Shown one piece after another: positions 26,430 to 36,087 of a DNA stretch of 55,562 bases; position 1 is the stretch's first letter, and each line of letters starts with the position of its first letter. The DNA is from an uncultured Clostridia bacterium. GTDB lineage: Bacteria > Bacillota > Clostridia > TANB77 > CAG-508. The DNA is taken from assembly GCA_944392545.1 (NCBI GenBank), contig CALXWW010000009.1, positions 1 to 55,562 of the forward strand, written 5' to 3'. Under the pieces are notes generated by a model. The model ran no database searches. It had not been told where the DNA came from and saw only the letters and a list, made by a program, of their open reading frames with translations. The translations under genes and the position numbers were made by a program.

Positions 26430-27621
26430 ATCCAATTATTTCATTATATGTATCTATAGCAAACTTATCAGTCATACCTGAAATATATGTAATAATAGAT
26501 AAAAAGAAATCTTCAGGTTTTGTTATATCGAATAAAATTTTATTCTTTAAGTTTTTTCTATTTCCATCTTTAGAAAAATTATTAAACCAATCGATAAATC
26601 CATTAATTAAAATAGGGTAAAATCTTTTTAGTTTAGTAAGATTTTTAAAAGTGTTTTGGAAATCATATGATTCTTTTAAGGTTCTATAAATTGTAGTGAT
26701 AACAATGTCAAAATATTCATTAGAAGCTCTCAGAATATTAGAAGAATATATATATTTATAATTAAACTCTTTAATTTTATTCATAAGTTCTAATGAATTA
26801 TTAGAGAAGCATAAGCCTTTTTCTGGACTTGAATTTTGACACAAATCATAAATCAAATTATTAATAATGACGGTATTATTAATAGTTCCACTCCTATATC
26901 CTAATAGATTATATAATTTATCCAAATGATCATCTAAAATTCCAATTGTCATTGCATCTTCAATATCTCTACCAATATAAGATATTTTATCAGAGATCTT
27001 AACTATGCAACCTTCCCAAGTATATGGGGCAAATTGATTAGGATATTTATACTCATTTAAATCTATAAACTCATCTCTTGGTACTATTATATTTTCATCA
27101 ATTTCACCACAGTGGGAAATAATACCATCCCTCACAGCATAAGTTAAATCTAAATTTTGTTTGTATCCTTCGTTATCTTCCAATAATTCAACACTATCTA
27201 CGAAATATAAACCATTCCTTTCATGCCAAAAAGAAGAATTTAAATCCTTTTTACAAATTTCATTTAAAATTTTTTCACCTTTATGACCAAATGGACTATG
27301 ACCTAAATCATGTGCTACAGCAATAGCTTTAGTGAGCTCTTTATTTAGACCTAAATAATTTGCAATAGTATAACTAATAGATTCAACATGATTTACATGC
27401 TCTATACGAGTACAAATATGGTCGTTTTGAGGAGAGTAAAATACTTGGGTTTTATGTTTTAATCTTCTATATGCATTACTATGAATTATTCTAGTAAAAT
27501 CTCTTTCGAATTCAGATCGAATATCGTTATTTCTGGAATATAGAGGGGCCTCTCGAGAAATCGCATTGATCCATTTTATATTATTTTTGTTTGTAGCTTC
27601 ATTTAAAAAAGAATTATACAT
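26425..27621 (-). CDS. dgt: deoxyguanosinetriphosphate triphosphohydrolase (dGTPase)
   Basis: A 398-residue HD-domain phosphohydrolase. The signature RLKHKTQVF near residue 58, HVESIS, and HDLGHSPFGHKGE (about 107-119) supply the metal-binding His/Asp residues. It removes triphosphate from dGTP (or other dNTPs) and so balances pools made by the adjacent NrdDG. It is transcribed convergently to nrdDG and divergently from the next gene. Confidence 0.93.
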   Translation of the reverse strand: MYNSFLNEATNKNNIKWINAISREAPLYSRNNDIRSEFERDFTRIIHSNAYRRLKHKTQVFYSPQNDHICTRIEHVNHVESISYTIANYLGLNKELTKAIAVAHDLGHSPFGHKGEKILNEICKKDLNSSFWHERNGLYFVDSVELLEDNEGYKQNLDLTYAVRDGIISHCGEIDENIIVPRDEFIDLNEYKYPNQFAPYTWEGCIVKISDKISYIGRDIEDAMTIGILDDHLDKLYNLLGYRSGTINNTVIINNLIYDLCQNSSPEKGLCFSNNSLELMNKIKEFNYKYIYSSNILRASNEYFDIVITTIYRTLKESYDFQNTFKNLTKLKRFYPILINGFIDWFNNFSKDGNRKNLKNKILFDITKPEDFFLSIITYISGMTDKFAIDTYNEIIGF

Positions 27622-27773
27622 GCAAATACCTCCTATCTAAAAATAATAATAACAATTTAAATAAAAATAGTCAACAAAAAAGTAAAATAACTTAAAAATA
27701 GCTAGAAATCAACTGGTTTTACTAATAGAAAAAACAACACAGGAAAATACGAACATTTTTTTGCAAAAAACTA

Positions 27774-27802
27774 TTGACAATTAAAAAAATAAAGTATAAA
27801 AT
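27774..27802 (+). promoter_or_regulatory. promoter of degenerate YgjP-like gene
   Basis: TTGACA (27774-27779), 17 bp, TAAAAT (27797-27802). Confidence 0.65.
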
Positions 27803-27850
27803 AATACAAACAAAAGTTCAAAAAACAAATTAAAGTAGGAGGCTGATTTT

Positions 27851-28348
27851 ATGAAAGAAATAGGGGAAAATGCAAGTAGATTAGTAAAAATATTTGGAAC
27901 TAATTATGAATTAAAACTGATATACAAACGTATAAAAAATCCAAAATTAGATTTGAAGGAAAGAGAAATAGAAATAAGCCTTCCAACTAAATACAAAAAA
28001 GTAAATAATAATTCAATAATAGATATATTATTAGAAAAAATGTATGAAGCAATAGCAAATAAAGAATTAGATAATATAATGGAAAAGGTAAGAACAACAC
28101 TTAAATTTGCACCAGAAGACTATAAAATATTAAAATTAGATAAGAGATTAGGAAAATGCGTTGCAAATAAATTAGTTATAAATCCTGAAATAGTAAAATA
28201 TAGAAAAGAAATTATTGAATATGTTATCTTTTATGAATTTTGTCGTTTGAAAATCAACAAAGGTGGCAAAAAAATGTACGATATCTTAAAACAATATATG
28301 CCTAATTATGAAAATTACGAATATGAATTAATAGGAATACAATATTAA
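27851..28348 (+). CDS. degenerate YgjP/DUF45 (SprT-like) metallopeptidase homologue
   Basis: A 165-residue protein whose second half follows the YgjP-like family: RLGKCVANKLVINPEI for the usual RWGSCSxxGxIxLN, then YVIFYEFCRLKINKGGKKMYDILKQYMPNY for YVIxHELxHLxxxNHxxxFWxxVxxxMPxY. The zinc-binding HExxH has become YEFCR and the third His is also lost, so it should not be an active zinc protease. The frame is intact with AGTAGGAGG before ATG and its own promoter, so it is probably expressed with a non-catalytic role. Confidence 0.65.
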   Translation: MKEIGENASRLVKIFGTNYELKLIYKRIKNPKLDLKEREIEISLPTKYKKVNNNSIIDILLEKMYEAIANKELDNIMEKVRTTLKFAPEDYKILKLDKRLGKCVANKLVINPEIVKYRKEIIEYVIFYEFCRLKINKGGKKMYDILKQYMPNYENYEYELIGIQY

Positions 28349-28508
28349 TAGATGTAGAATATGCATCTTCTACATCGCAAGAATTAAAAATTAAATATTT
28401 GTGCACAAAATCATACTACAAGACTAAAATAAATAAAAGTAGTATGATGATTAATTTAGAATACAAATTGTAAATGAATAAAAATATAATGAAAAAACTA
28501 ATAACTAA

Positions 28509-28571
28509 TAGAATTATTCCTTTTATAGTATGGCCATACGATATAAGGTTAGAAACGGTTAAATAATTCTA
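28509..28571. other. structured palindromic element in intergenic space
   Basis: TAGAATTATT (28509-28518) pairs with AATAATTCTA (28562-28571). Inside lies a second hairpin, CCTTtTATAGTATGG with CCATACgATATAAGG (28519-28548), whose centre GTATGGCCATAC is a perfect 12-bp palindrome. It could be a small structured RNA, a transposon remnant or an operator. The rest of the gene-free stretch 28349-28708 holds a 9-bp hairpin just after the previous stop (GATGTAGAA / TTCTACATC, 28351-28376) and a terminator. Confidence 0.45.
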
Positions 28572-28642
28572 TGAGTATAAGTAAATTATATGATATAAGA
28601 AATGCAAAAGCAACACTTTTTACAAAAATTGTAAAATTTAAC

Positions 28643-28696
28643 AAAAAAACTGTTCTTTTTTGTCGAGATATGTAAGAATATGTGTGAACAGTTTTT
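28643..28696 (-). terminator. terminator of UDP-sugar pyrophosphorylase gene
   Basis: AAAAAACTGTTC and GAACAGTTTTT form a 12-bp stem around a long loop just downstream of the leftward gene. Read on the minus strand it ends in a T run. Confidence 0.6.
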
Positions 28697-28708
28697 ATAA
28701 TAATATAT

Positions 28709-29956
28709 TTAATTTGTATTTAATACAAGCTCTTGATATTTCTTAGTTGCGATTTCAGGATTATAGTTGCTATTAAAATCTTTTATTGGTGCAAATTCCC
28801 TATTGGCATCAACTTGGAGAAGAGCTATATTATCAAAAAACGAAAATGCATCAAAAACGAATTGTTCGAATTTGTATATATTAGGACTTTCAGGTACCTC
28901 TTTCATTCCTTCAAAATTAACAAAAGCATTCTTCCTAAAGGCTCTGTGATAAGGTAACTTAATATCTATCATTTTCTTTATTGCTTTTAAGCTAAATATA
29001 TGTGCTAACATGTTTTTTTCTCTGTATAAATATTTGCCAGATTTATCTTTTAGTTTAGAAATCTCTTCTGTAAAGTTTTCACAATCTACAATAGCTGGTT
29101 TATTATTTTTTCTAGCAAAAACCCAAGAAATATCACTAGGCGATTCTTTAAATAATGTTTTAGAACCAATTTCTAATTTTGAATTTATGGTATTTCCTAT
29201 AAATATCGGATCTAGAGGATCTAATAACACATTATCAATACCACCAACAAACAACCATTGCAATTTTTTTTGTTCCATATCTTTAATTAAATTTGCTTTT
29301 TTTAAAGAAGCAAATAAGTTACCATTACCATTTGAAGCTAAGTTTATTTTATATATTTCGGAAAGAACTAGTTTACCGTTAATGTCGATTATTGGCATAT
29401 CTTCTTGCACGAAAAAAACTATATTATCTCTTCCATAATCAAAAAAGTTATTTTGCTCAAAAAAACTAATTGTATCAAAATAATTATGAGTGCTTGTCAT
29501 TATATACCAAGGAATATTTACTTTATATTTTAAAGAATAATACTTTAAATAATCGCATAAAATTTCAAATAAAGATTTTTTTGGCTTTGTATCTAAACAA
29601 AATGTTCCTTTTGGACCATTAAATCCTAGTCTTGAACCCTGACCGCCTGCTAAAGTAATGACTCCAACTTTTCCGGATTTAATGGCTTTTATGCCTAAAG
29701 AAGAGAGTTGCTTTTTCTGGCTAGCAGATAAACATTCTTTTATAGAATAATTTAAAGGTTCAATATTTTCAGTAGAATTTAAAACTTCTAACTTAGATTT
29801 CTCATATAAATCTAAAATTTCATCAAAATTTATTTTTAAAATCTGATTAAGCAGATCTGACTTTTGATTTTCGGTAAGTTCGTGATAGAATTGTATTAAA
29901 TGTTCCTGATTATATTTACTTAATATTTCTTTTACTTTATTCAGTTTATCTTCCAT
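28709..29956 (-). CDS. UTP-sugar-1-phosphate uridylyltransferase (UDPGP/UAP family)
   Basis: A 415-residue nucleotidyltransferase. The activating loop LAGGQGSRLGFNGPKG (about 100-115), YIMTSTHNYFDT, FFVQEDMP and FVGGIDNVLLDPLDP (uridine/metal contacts) are the sequential signatures of the eukaryotic-type UDP-GlcNAc/UDP-glucose pyrophosphorylase family. It joins UTP to a sugar 1-phosphate to feed cell-wall or glycan synthesis. Whether GlcNAc-1-P or Glc-1-P is preferred cannot be read here. It lies upstream of nothing else on the same strand except the phosphoesterase gene 44 bp away. Confidence 0.88.
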   Translation of the reverse strand: MEDKLNKVKEILSKYNQEHLIQFYHELTENQKSDLLNQILKINFDEILDLYEKSKLEVLNSTENIEPLNYSIKECLSASQKKQLSSLGIKAIKSGKVGVITLAGGQGSRLGFNGPKGTFCLDTKPKKSLFEILCDYLKYYSLKYKVNIPWYIMTSTHNYFDTISFFEQNNFFDYGRDNIVFFVQEDMPIIDINGKLVLSEIYKINLASNGNGNLFASLKKANLIKDMEQKKLQWLFVGGIDNVLLDPLDPIFIGNTINSKLEIGSKTLFKESPSDISWVFARKNNKPAIVDCENFTEEISKLKDKSGKYLYREKNMLAHIFSLKAIKKMIDIKLPYHRAFRKNAFVNFEGMKEVPESPNIYKFEQFVFDAFSFFDNIALLQVDANREFAPIKDFNSNYNPEIATKKYQELVLNTN

Positions 29957-29999
29957 AAAAAACCTTCTTTATAAATTTATTGTAATATAATTTATATTA

Positions 30000-30815
30000 T
30001 TATAATTGTTTTGCGTTTATGTAATTTGTGGCACTACGTAATTCGGTTATTACTTTGTTTTTGCTAGGCAATGTGGATTTTTCTAAAAGCTTAATTTCCT
30101 CTTCTATATCATAAGGAAGTCTTATCAAGTTAAAACTGATAGAAGAAAGCATTTTACTATTTAAAGCACCCTCTAGTATAATATATGATGCTACTGTGGA
30201 AAATTTATTGGTTTTATCAAAAAAATTATCATTCATCATTTCTATAGGCATACCAACGCTTCCAGGATTAAAAATAGTTTTATTATGTGTTCTTACAATA
30301 TTCGGAGTATGAATATGACCATAGCCTACTATATCTGGAATAGGATCTGAATTAGTTTTACCTATAAATTCAGTATTTTCAAATAGTTCGATTCCGCTAT
30401 GTAACTCTGTGGCAGAGTAGATTGTATCTTCATTTGAAAACATTGGATTAAAAACATAATCCAATCCAAATGGGGATGAATGGAAAAGTCTTATTAAATA
30501 GCCACTCATATAAAAATCATACACAACTGGTAAATTATATATGAATGAGGCACGATCTTCACCAATTAAATCTCTTGTCCAAAATTTGCCTTTTGGAATG
30601 TCAGGCCTAGTTACAGCTTCATCACAATTACCTTTTAGAATAATATCACACTTTTCTTTTAAGAGGTCTATAACTTGGTCAGAATTACAACTTTTTAAAA
30701 CACTATCACCTAAACAAAAGATATGGGAGATACCTCTAGCTTCTATATCATTAATTACAGCTTTAAGGGCTGTTATATTTCCATGTATGTCAGAGATAAT
30801 TGCAATTTTATCCAT
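30000..30815 (-). CDS. calcineurin-like metallophosphoesterase (YfcE-like)
   Basis: A 271-residue protein with the phosphoesterase motif series ISDIHGN (residues 6-12), CLGDSV, LKGNCDE, and the C-terminal GYGHIHTP and NPGSVGMP. These give the two-metal active site of YfcE-type phosphodiesterases/phosphatases. The substrate is unknown. It sits 43 bp upstream of the UDPGP gene on the same strand, probably in one transcript. AGGAGG precedes the ATG. Confidence 0.9.
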   Translation of the reverse strand: MDKIAIISDIHGNITALKAVINDIEARGISHIFCLGDSVLKSCNSDQVIDLLKEKCDIILKGNCDEAVTRPDIPKGKFWTRDLIGEDRASFIYNLPVVYDFYMSGYLIRLFHSSPFGLDYVFNPMFSNEDTIYSATELHSGIELFENTEFIGKTNSDPIPDIVGYGHIHTPNIVRTHNKTIFNPGSVGMPIEMMNDNFFDKTNKFSTVASYIILEGALNSKMLSSISFNLIRLPYDIEEEIKLLEKSTLPSKNKVITELRSATNYINAKQL

Positions 30816-30890
30816 AACTACACCTCCTTAAATATAATAAAAATATTATATTATAAAAATTAAATCATTTCAATACAAAAGAGATAACAG

Positions 30891-30919
30891 TTGAAAAAAG
30901 TTTGTATATTATATATAAT
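30891..30919 (+). promoter_or_regulatory. promoter of cysteine-synthase-like gene
   Basis: TTGAAA (30891-30896), 17 bp, TATAAT (30914-30919), with AAGGAGG before the start. Confidence 0.75.
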
Positions 30920-30948
30920 AAAGAATATTTAATCAAGGAGGATGAATA

Positions 30949-31914
30949 ATGCTGAAACATATAGGAAATACACCAATGATAAAAATAAAATATAAAAATA
31001 ATAATACCGGAAAAATAAATTATATATATACTAAATTAGAATCATATAATCCTACAGGAAGTATAAAAGATAGAGTTGCATACTATATAATAAATAAAGC
31101 TAAGGAAAGAGGAGAGTTACAAGAAAAAATGCCAATAGTAGAAGCAACTAGTGGAAATACAGGGATATCACTTGCGGCAATTGGCGCATACTATAATCAT
31201 CCGGTATATATCTATATGCCTGATTGGGTAAGTGTAGAGAGAGTGAAAATTATGAAAAGTTATGGTGCATACGTAACTCTAATATCAAAAGAAGCAGGAG
31301 GATTTAGAAAATGTTTAGAAGAAGCAAAAAGATTTGCAAAAGAGAATAATGGATTCTTAGCAAATCAATTTTCTAATACAGATAATCTTTTAGCGCATTA
31401 TGAAACAACAGGCGAAGAAATAGTAAATAAACTTTCAGAAAAAGTATCAGCTTTCGTATCAGGAGTGGGAACTGGTGGAACTTTAATAGGTATTGGAAGA
31501 AAGTTAAAGAAATATGATAAGAATGTAAAACTGATAGCACTAGAACCAGAAAAAATGCCTTTGATTTCTCAAAATAGAATCATAGGGAATCATAAGATAG
31601 AAGGAATAGGTGATGATTTTATACCTGATTTATTAGATAAAAATATGTTAGACGAAGTAATTTTAGTAAATGATGAAGATGCAATAAATATGGCTAGATT
31701 ATTTTCTAAAAAACTTGGATTGGGAGTGGGAATTTCATCAGGCGCAAATGTTATTGCAAGCATAATTTATCAAGAAAAAGAAAACAAACCAGTTGTTACT
31801 GTATTTGCAGATGATAATAAAAAATATTTAAGTACGGATTTATCTAAAGATATAGATAATAATTCTAAATATATATCAAATAAAGTAGAATTATTAGGAT
31901 ATGAAGTTATTTAA
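30949..31914 (+). CDS. cysteine synthase family PLP enzyme
   Basis: A 321-residue fold-type II PLP enzyme. IGNTPMIKIK opens the protein, NPTGSIKDRVA carries the PLP lysine (about residue 42), EATSGNTGIS is the substrate loop, and GVGTGGTLIGIGRKLK binds the phosphate of PLP. GVGISSGAN matches the last conserved segment. It most likely makes cysteine from O-acetylserine and sulfide. A cystathionine-beta-synthase-like activity is possible because the C-terminal CBS domain is absent in both small types. It is a single-gene unit with its own promoter. Confidence 0.88.
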   Translation: MLKHIGNTPMIKIKYKNNNTGKINYIYTKLESYNPTGSIKDRVAYYIINKAKERGELQEKMPIVEATSGNTGISLAAIGAYYNHPVYIYMPDWVSVERVKIMKSYGAYVTLISKEAGGFRKCLEEAKRFAKENNGFLANQFSNTDNLLAHYETTGEEIVNKLSEKVSAFVSGVGTGGTLIGIGRKLKKYDKNVKLIALEPEKMPLISQNRIIGNHKIEGIGDDFIPDLLDKNMLDEVILVNDEDAINMARLFSKKLGLGVGISSGANVIASIIYQEKENKPVVTVFADDNKKYLSTDLSKDIDNNSKYISNKVELLGYEVI

Positions 31915-32006
31915 TTTATACGGATTAATTATAACTTGTAACATTATGTCAAATCAAAGACTTTTTTCATAAGATATTAGTAAATATATATGAAAGGAGT
32001 TTTTTT

Positions 32007-33044
32007 ATGCATAAAAGAATAGTTACAATTTTAATGATATTAATAATATTGATACTATTTAGCGGTTATTCATTTGCCTTATCACCATCTAGTAATGTGA
32101 TTTACAAAGGAATAGATGTAAGTGAGTGGCAAGGCAATATTGATTTTAGAAAAGTAAAAGAAGCGGGAATAGAAGTAGTATATATACGATCAGGTCAAGG
32201 ATTTAGTTATGAGGATGCAAAGTTTGAAAGAAACTATGAAGAAGCCAAGAAAAATGGACTAAAAATAGGAGTATATCATTATGTGACAGCAAGAAGCGTA
32301 GAAGAAGCTAAACTACAAGCACAGTTTTTTGTTTCACTTGTGTCAAAAAAACAAATAGACTGCAAATTAGCAATGGATTTTGAAACATTTGGAAATTTAA
32401 GCAAAACACAGATAAATAGGATAGCATTGGAATATATTAAAGAAGTAGAGAGATTGTCAAAAAAAGAAGTTGTAGTATATAGTAATACCTATACAGCTAC
32501 AAATATCTTTGATAAAAAAGTAGCAGAATATCCACTATGGGTAGCGCAGTATGGAGTAAGTAGTCCACAAGACAACGGAAATTGGGGAAATTGGGTAGGA
32601 TATCAATATTCTTCATCAGGAAGAGTTAATGGAATTAATGGAAATGTTGATTTGGATCGATATACAGAAGATATATTCTTAAGTACAAGAGAAGAAATAC
32701 CTGAAGTAGAAAATCCTAAATGCGACTATGAAGATAGGATAAAATACAAAATTAAACCAGGGGATACTTTATCAGAAATTGCTCTAAAATATAGTACGAC
32801 AGTAAGTCATTTAGCACGAATAAATAATATTAAAAATCCAAATTTAATTTATGCGGGAGAAATAATTATAATTTCACATAATCATAATAATTGTAATAAT
32901 CAAAAAATATATACAATACAATTTGGAGACACTTTGTCAGAAATAGCATTAAGATATAATACAACTGTATCTAAACTAGTAAGGATAAATAATATAGCTA
33001 ATCCGGATTTAATATATGCAGGAGAAGAATTAAGAATAAATTAA
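32007..33044 (+). CDS. GH25 lysozyme with two LysM domains
   Basis: A 345-residue secreted muramidase. A signal peptide (about 1-26) is followed by a GH25 barrel (about 32-225) with GIDVSEWQG, AMDFETFG (acidic catalytic pair) and the terminal DLDRY. Two LysM repeats follow (about 249-294 and 300-345), YKIKPGDTLSEIALKYST and YTIQFGDTLSEIALRYNT, each about 45 residues, which hold the enzyme on peptidoglycan. It cleaves between MurNAc and GlcNAc, for cell-wall turnover or attack on neighbours. The start follows AAAGGAG. Confidence 0.95.
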   Translation: MHKRIVTILMILIILILFSGYSFALSPSSNVIYKGIDVSEWQGNIDFRKVKEAGIEVVYIRSGQGFSYEDAKFERNYEEAKKNGLKIGVYHYVTARSVEEAKLQAQFFVSLVSKKQIDCKLAMDFETFGNLSKTQINRIALEYIKEVERLSKKEVVVYSNTYTATNIFDKKVAEYPLWVAQYGVSSPQDNGNWGNWVGYQYSSSGRVNGINGNVDLDRYTEDIFLSTREEIPEVENPKCDYEDRIKYKIKPGDTLSEIALKYSTTVSHLARINNIKNPNLIYAGEIIIISHNHNNCNNQKIYTIQFGDTLSEIALRYNTTVSKLVRINNIANPDLIYAGEELRIN

Positions 33045-33076
33045 ATAGGAATTTTACTAAAACCTCTATTCCAGTA

Positions 33077-33106
33077 TTGACAAAATTCAAGTTTTTAAGT
33101 TATAAT
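33077..33106 (+). promoter_or_regulatory. promoter of rpsU
   Basis: TTGACA (33077-33082), 18 bp, TATAAT (33101-33106), followed by an untranslated leader of about 80 bases. Confidence 0.75.
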
Positions 33107-33190
33107 ATTACTTGTTCATATAATAAAATAACAAATTATGAATCCCAAACCAAACACTTAGAGGTGTAATACTGGAAGGAGGGGAATGAA

Positions 33191-33361
33191 ATGTCAGAGG
33201 TTAAAGTTAATAATGGAAATATAGAAGATGCCTTAAAAAGGTTTAAAAGACAATGTGCAAGAAACGGAGTTTTACAAGAGGTTAGAAAGAGAGAACATTA
33301 TGAAAAACCAAGTGTAAAAAGAAAGAAAAAATCAGAGGCAGCTAGAAAAAGAAAATTTTAA
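33191..33361 (+). CDS. rpsU: 30S ribosomal protein S21
   Basis: A 56-residue, very basic protein. [20 protein letters not shown] and the [20 protein letters not shown] stretch are the hallmark of bacterial S21, which binds the small ribosomal subunit near the 3' end of 16S rRNA and helps initiation. AGGAGGGG lies eight bases before ATG. Its promoter and terminator frame it as a single-gene unit. Confidence 0.96.
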   Translation: MSEVKVNNGNIEDALKRFKRQCARNGVLQEVRKREHYEKPSVKRKKKSEAARKRKF

Positions 33362-33377
33362 TTAGATAAAGAAATAG

Positions 33378-33414
33378 GAGTGAATATGAAAATATAGCAT
33401 ATTTACTCTTTTTT
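33378..33414 (+). terminator. terminator of rpsU
   Basis: GAGTGAATATG pairs with CATATTTACTC (one G-T), followed by six T. Confidence 0.85.
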
Positions 33415-33480
33415 ATTGTATACTTTAAAGAAAATATTATATAATAAAACAGAAAAGTAAAAAAGTATAAAGGAGGAAAT

Positions 33481-34755
33481 ATGAATTACGTAAAAACAGA
33501 AATAAAACAAGGGATTAATCTTCATAACATAAATACAAATAAATTTAAGACAAATTTATTTGCTACATTTTTAGCTACACCATTAACGAGAGAGAATGTA
33601 ACTAAAAATGCGCTACTCGCAGCAGTTTTAAGAAGAGGAACTAAAAAAATAAAATCACAAGACTTAATTAGTAAAAAATTGGAAGAAATGTATGGCGCAA
33701 GTTTTGATTGTGGTATAGAAAAAACAGGAGACAACCAGGTAATAAAATTTTATCTTGAAACAATTAATGAAAACTTTTTACCTGAAAAGGAAGAATTAGA
33801 TAAAAAAAGCATAGAAATATTATTTGATATAGTTTTTAATCCATTAATTGAAAATGAACAATTTAATGAAGATTATGTAGAAAGCGAAAAGAAAAAATTA
33901 AAGCAAATAATAGATGGAAAGATAGATAATAAAAGAGCATATTCATTTGAAAGATGCATAGAAGAAATGTTTAAGAATGAGCCATATGGCTTATATAAAT
34001 TTGGATATATAGAAGATTTAGATTTAATAACTCCTAAAAGTTTATATAAATATTATTGTGAATTATTACAAAAATGTAAAATAGATATATTTTTGTCAGG
34101 AGATTTTGAGGGAAAGAATATAAATGAAATAATAAAAAATAATTGCGAAATTAATAAACTTACAGAAAGAAAGCCTGAATATATTGTGAATATGGAAAAG
34201 ACAGAAATACAAGAAGTAAAAAAGACAAAAATTATAGAGGAGAAAATGCAAGTAGGACAGGGAAATTTAGTGATAGGATTATCATCTAATAGTCAAATTG
34301 AGAACTCAAAATTTATCATGTCAGTATATAATGCAATACTAGGTGGAGGTGCAAACTCAAAGCTATTTCAAAATGTAAGAGAAAAAAATAGCTTAGCATA
34401 TACAGCAGGCTCAACATTTAAAAGACAAAAAAATACTATATTCATAAGATGTGGAATCGAAATTAGTAATTATGATAAAGCTTTAGAGACAATAAAAAAA
34501 CAAATTGAAGATATGAGAAACGGCAAATTTACAGAAGAAGATATAGAAAATTCAAAGAAATTAATAATATCATCTATAAAAGGAATAAGTGCTGAACAAG
34601 ATTCAGAAATAACTTATTATTATGGGCAAGAATTGTCAGATACTTTTACAAATATAGAAGAATATGTGAAGAAAATAGAAAAAGTAACTAAAAAAGAGTT
34701 GGTTGAAGTAGCTAGAGACATGTGGATAAATACAATATATTTTTTACGTGACTAA
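33481..34755 (+). CDS. ymfF: M16 peptidase-like protein, YmfF type (non-catalytic partner)
   Basis: A 424-residue M16/insulinase-fold protein. The N-terminal domain lacks the zinc motif HxxEH, while the second domain keeps the M16 landmarks (LGGGANSKLFQNVREKNSLAYTAGS). That is the pattern of the inactive half of a YmfF/YmfH pair. In Bacillus the orthologous pair has been linked to modification of elongation factor P, from established annotation. It stands directly upstream of the active partner and shares its transcript. Confidence 0.85.
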   Translation: MNYVKTEIKQGINLHNINTNKFKTNLFATFLATPLTRENVTKNALLAAVLRRGTKKIKSQDLISKKLEEMYGASFDCGIEKTGDNQVIKFYLETINENFLPEKEELDKKSIEILFDIVFNPLIENEQFNEDYVESEKKKLKQIIDGKIDNKRAYSFERCIEEMFKNEPYGLYKFGYIEDLDLITPKSLYKYYCELLQKCKIDIFLSGDFEGKNINEIIKNNCEINKLTERKPEYIVNMEKTEIQEVKKTKIIEEKMQVGQGNLVIGLSSNSQIENSKFIMSVYNAILGGGANSKLFQNVREKNSLAYTAGSTFKRQKNTIFIRCGIEISNYDKALETIKKQIEDMRNGKFTEEDIENSKKLIISSIKGISAEQDSEITYYYGQELSDTFTNIEEYVKKIEKVTKKELVEVARDMWINTIYFLRD

Positions 34756-34758
34756 AAT

Positions 34759-36069
34759 ATGATGAGAGGAGATAGTATTGCAAAGATGGAAGTAATAGAA
34801 AGTTTGAAGTTAAAAGAAAAGGAATACATTGAAAAGTTGGATAATGGTATGACTGTAATAATTATACCTAAACCTGGATTAGAAAAAAAATATGTTATAT
34901 GGGGTACACACTTTGGCTCAATAGATAACAGATTTATTATGCCAGAAACAAAAGAAGAAGTATTTATTCCAGATGGAGTGGCACACTTTTTAGAACATAA
35001 GATGTTTGAACAACCGGATGGGACAAATAGTTTAGATACATTAATGGGGTTAGGCTTAGATGCAAATGCATATACATCAAATGACCATACAGCATATTTA
35101 TTTGAGTGTACAGACAATTTTTATGAGGGACTAGATGAACTTATGGATTATGTACAACATCCATATTTTACAGAGGAAAATGTTGAAAAGGAAAAGGGAA
35201 TAATTGCACAAGAAATAAAGATGTATGATGATGAGCCAAGTTGGAGATTATACATGAATGCAATGGATTGCATGTATAAAGAAAACCCAATTAAAATAGA
35301 TATAGCAGGGAGTGTAGAGTCTATTAGTAAAATTACGTCAGATGTTTTATATAAATGTTATAACACATTCTACAATCCTTCTAATATGGTAATGGTTGTA
35401 TGTGGGGATTTTAATCCAGAGGAATTAATTAAAGAAATAAAAAAGAGATTATTGCCAAACAAAAAGCAAGAAGAAATAGAAAGAATTTATCCAGAAAAAG
35501 AAAAAAAGATTAATAAAAAATATGAAGAATTAGAAATGGAAGTAAGTTTGCCTTTATTCGCATTTGGAATTAAGGATATAGAAGAAAATGCTAATAAAGA
35601 AGAGCTTGTAAAAAAACATATTGCAATAGAAATACTATTAAATATGATAATAGGAAAAAGTTCTGATGCATATAAAGAGTTATATGAGAAAGGAAAATTA
35701 CTTTCAGAACCAGATTTAGATTATGAATTTAGTGATGAATATGCACATATTTTAATATCAGGCCAATCAACTAGCCCCAACGAAGTAAAAGATAAAATAG
35801 AAAACAAAATAGAAGAATACAAAACAAATGGGATTAATGAAGAAGATTTTAACAGAATTCGTAAAAAAGTATATGGAGACTATGTAGTAGAATATAATAA
35901 TGTTGGTAATATAGCAAGAATGTTTTTGGCAGACAAGATGAAAAAAATAAACAGTTTTGACTATATAGAAGAGTATAAAAATGTAACAAAAGAGTATACA
36001 GAAAATGTTTTAAAAAATGTCTTTAAAAGAGAAAATATGATAATGTCTGTTATAAAAAGTAAAAAATAA
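34759..36069 (+). CDS. ymfH: M16 zinc peptidase, YmfH type
   Basis: A 436-residue active M16 protein. HFLEHKMFE (inverse zinc motif HxxEH, about residue 75) and the distal Glu in GIIAQEIKMYDDEP complete the zinc site. It begins three bases after ymfF. The start is debatable: ATG 34759 has no ribosome site, while AGGAG at 34765 suggests ATT 34777 or ATG 34786, so the first nine residues may be absent. It is probably the catalytic half of a heterodimeric processing peptidase. Confidence 0.9.
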   Translation: MMRGDSIAKMEVIESLKLKEKEYIEKLDNGMTVIIIPKPGLEKKYVIWGTHFGSIDNRFIMPETKEEVFIPDGVAHFLEHKMFEQPDGTNSLDTLMGLGLDANAYTSNDHTAYLFECTDNFYEGLDELMDYVQHPYFTEENVEKEKGIIAQEIKMYDDEPSWRLYMNAMDCMYKENPIKIDIAGSVESISKITSDVLYKCYNTFYNPSNMVMVVCGDFNPEELIKEIKKRLLPNKKQEEIERIYPEKEKKINKKYEELEMEVSLPLFAFGIKDIEENANKEELVKKHIAIEILLNMIIGKSSDAYKELYEKGKLLSEPDLDYEFSDEYAHILISGQSTSPNEVKDKIENKIEEYKTNGINEEDFNRIRKKVYGDYVVEYNNVGNIARMFLADKMKKINSFDYIEEYKNVTKEYTENVLKNVFKRENMIMSVIKSKK

Positions 36070-36087
36070 AAAGCATATGTAGAACAA

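Noticed and set aside
29010..29438. Plus-strand frame of 142 codons inside the UDPGP gene
   Set aside because: It is antisense to a recognised enzyme, with no ribosome site or domain.
33045..33076. GGAAT ... ATTCC hairpin after the lysozyme gene as terminator
   Set aside because: The stem is only five pairs and no T run follows.
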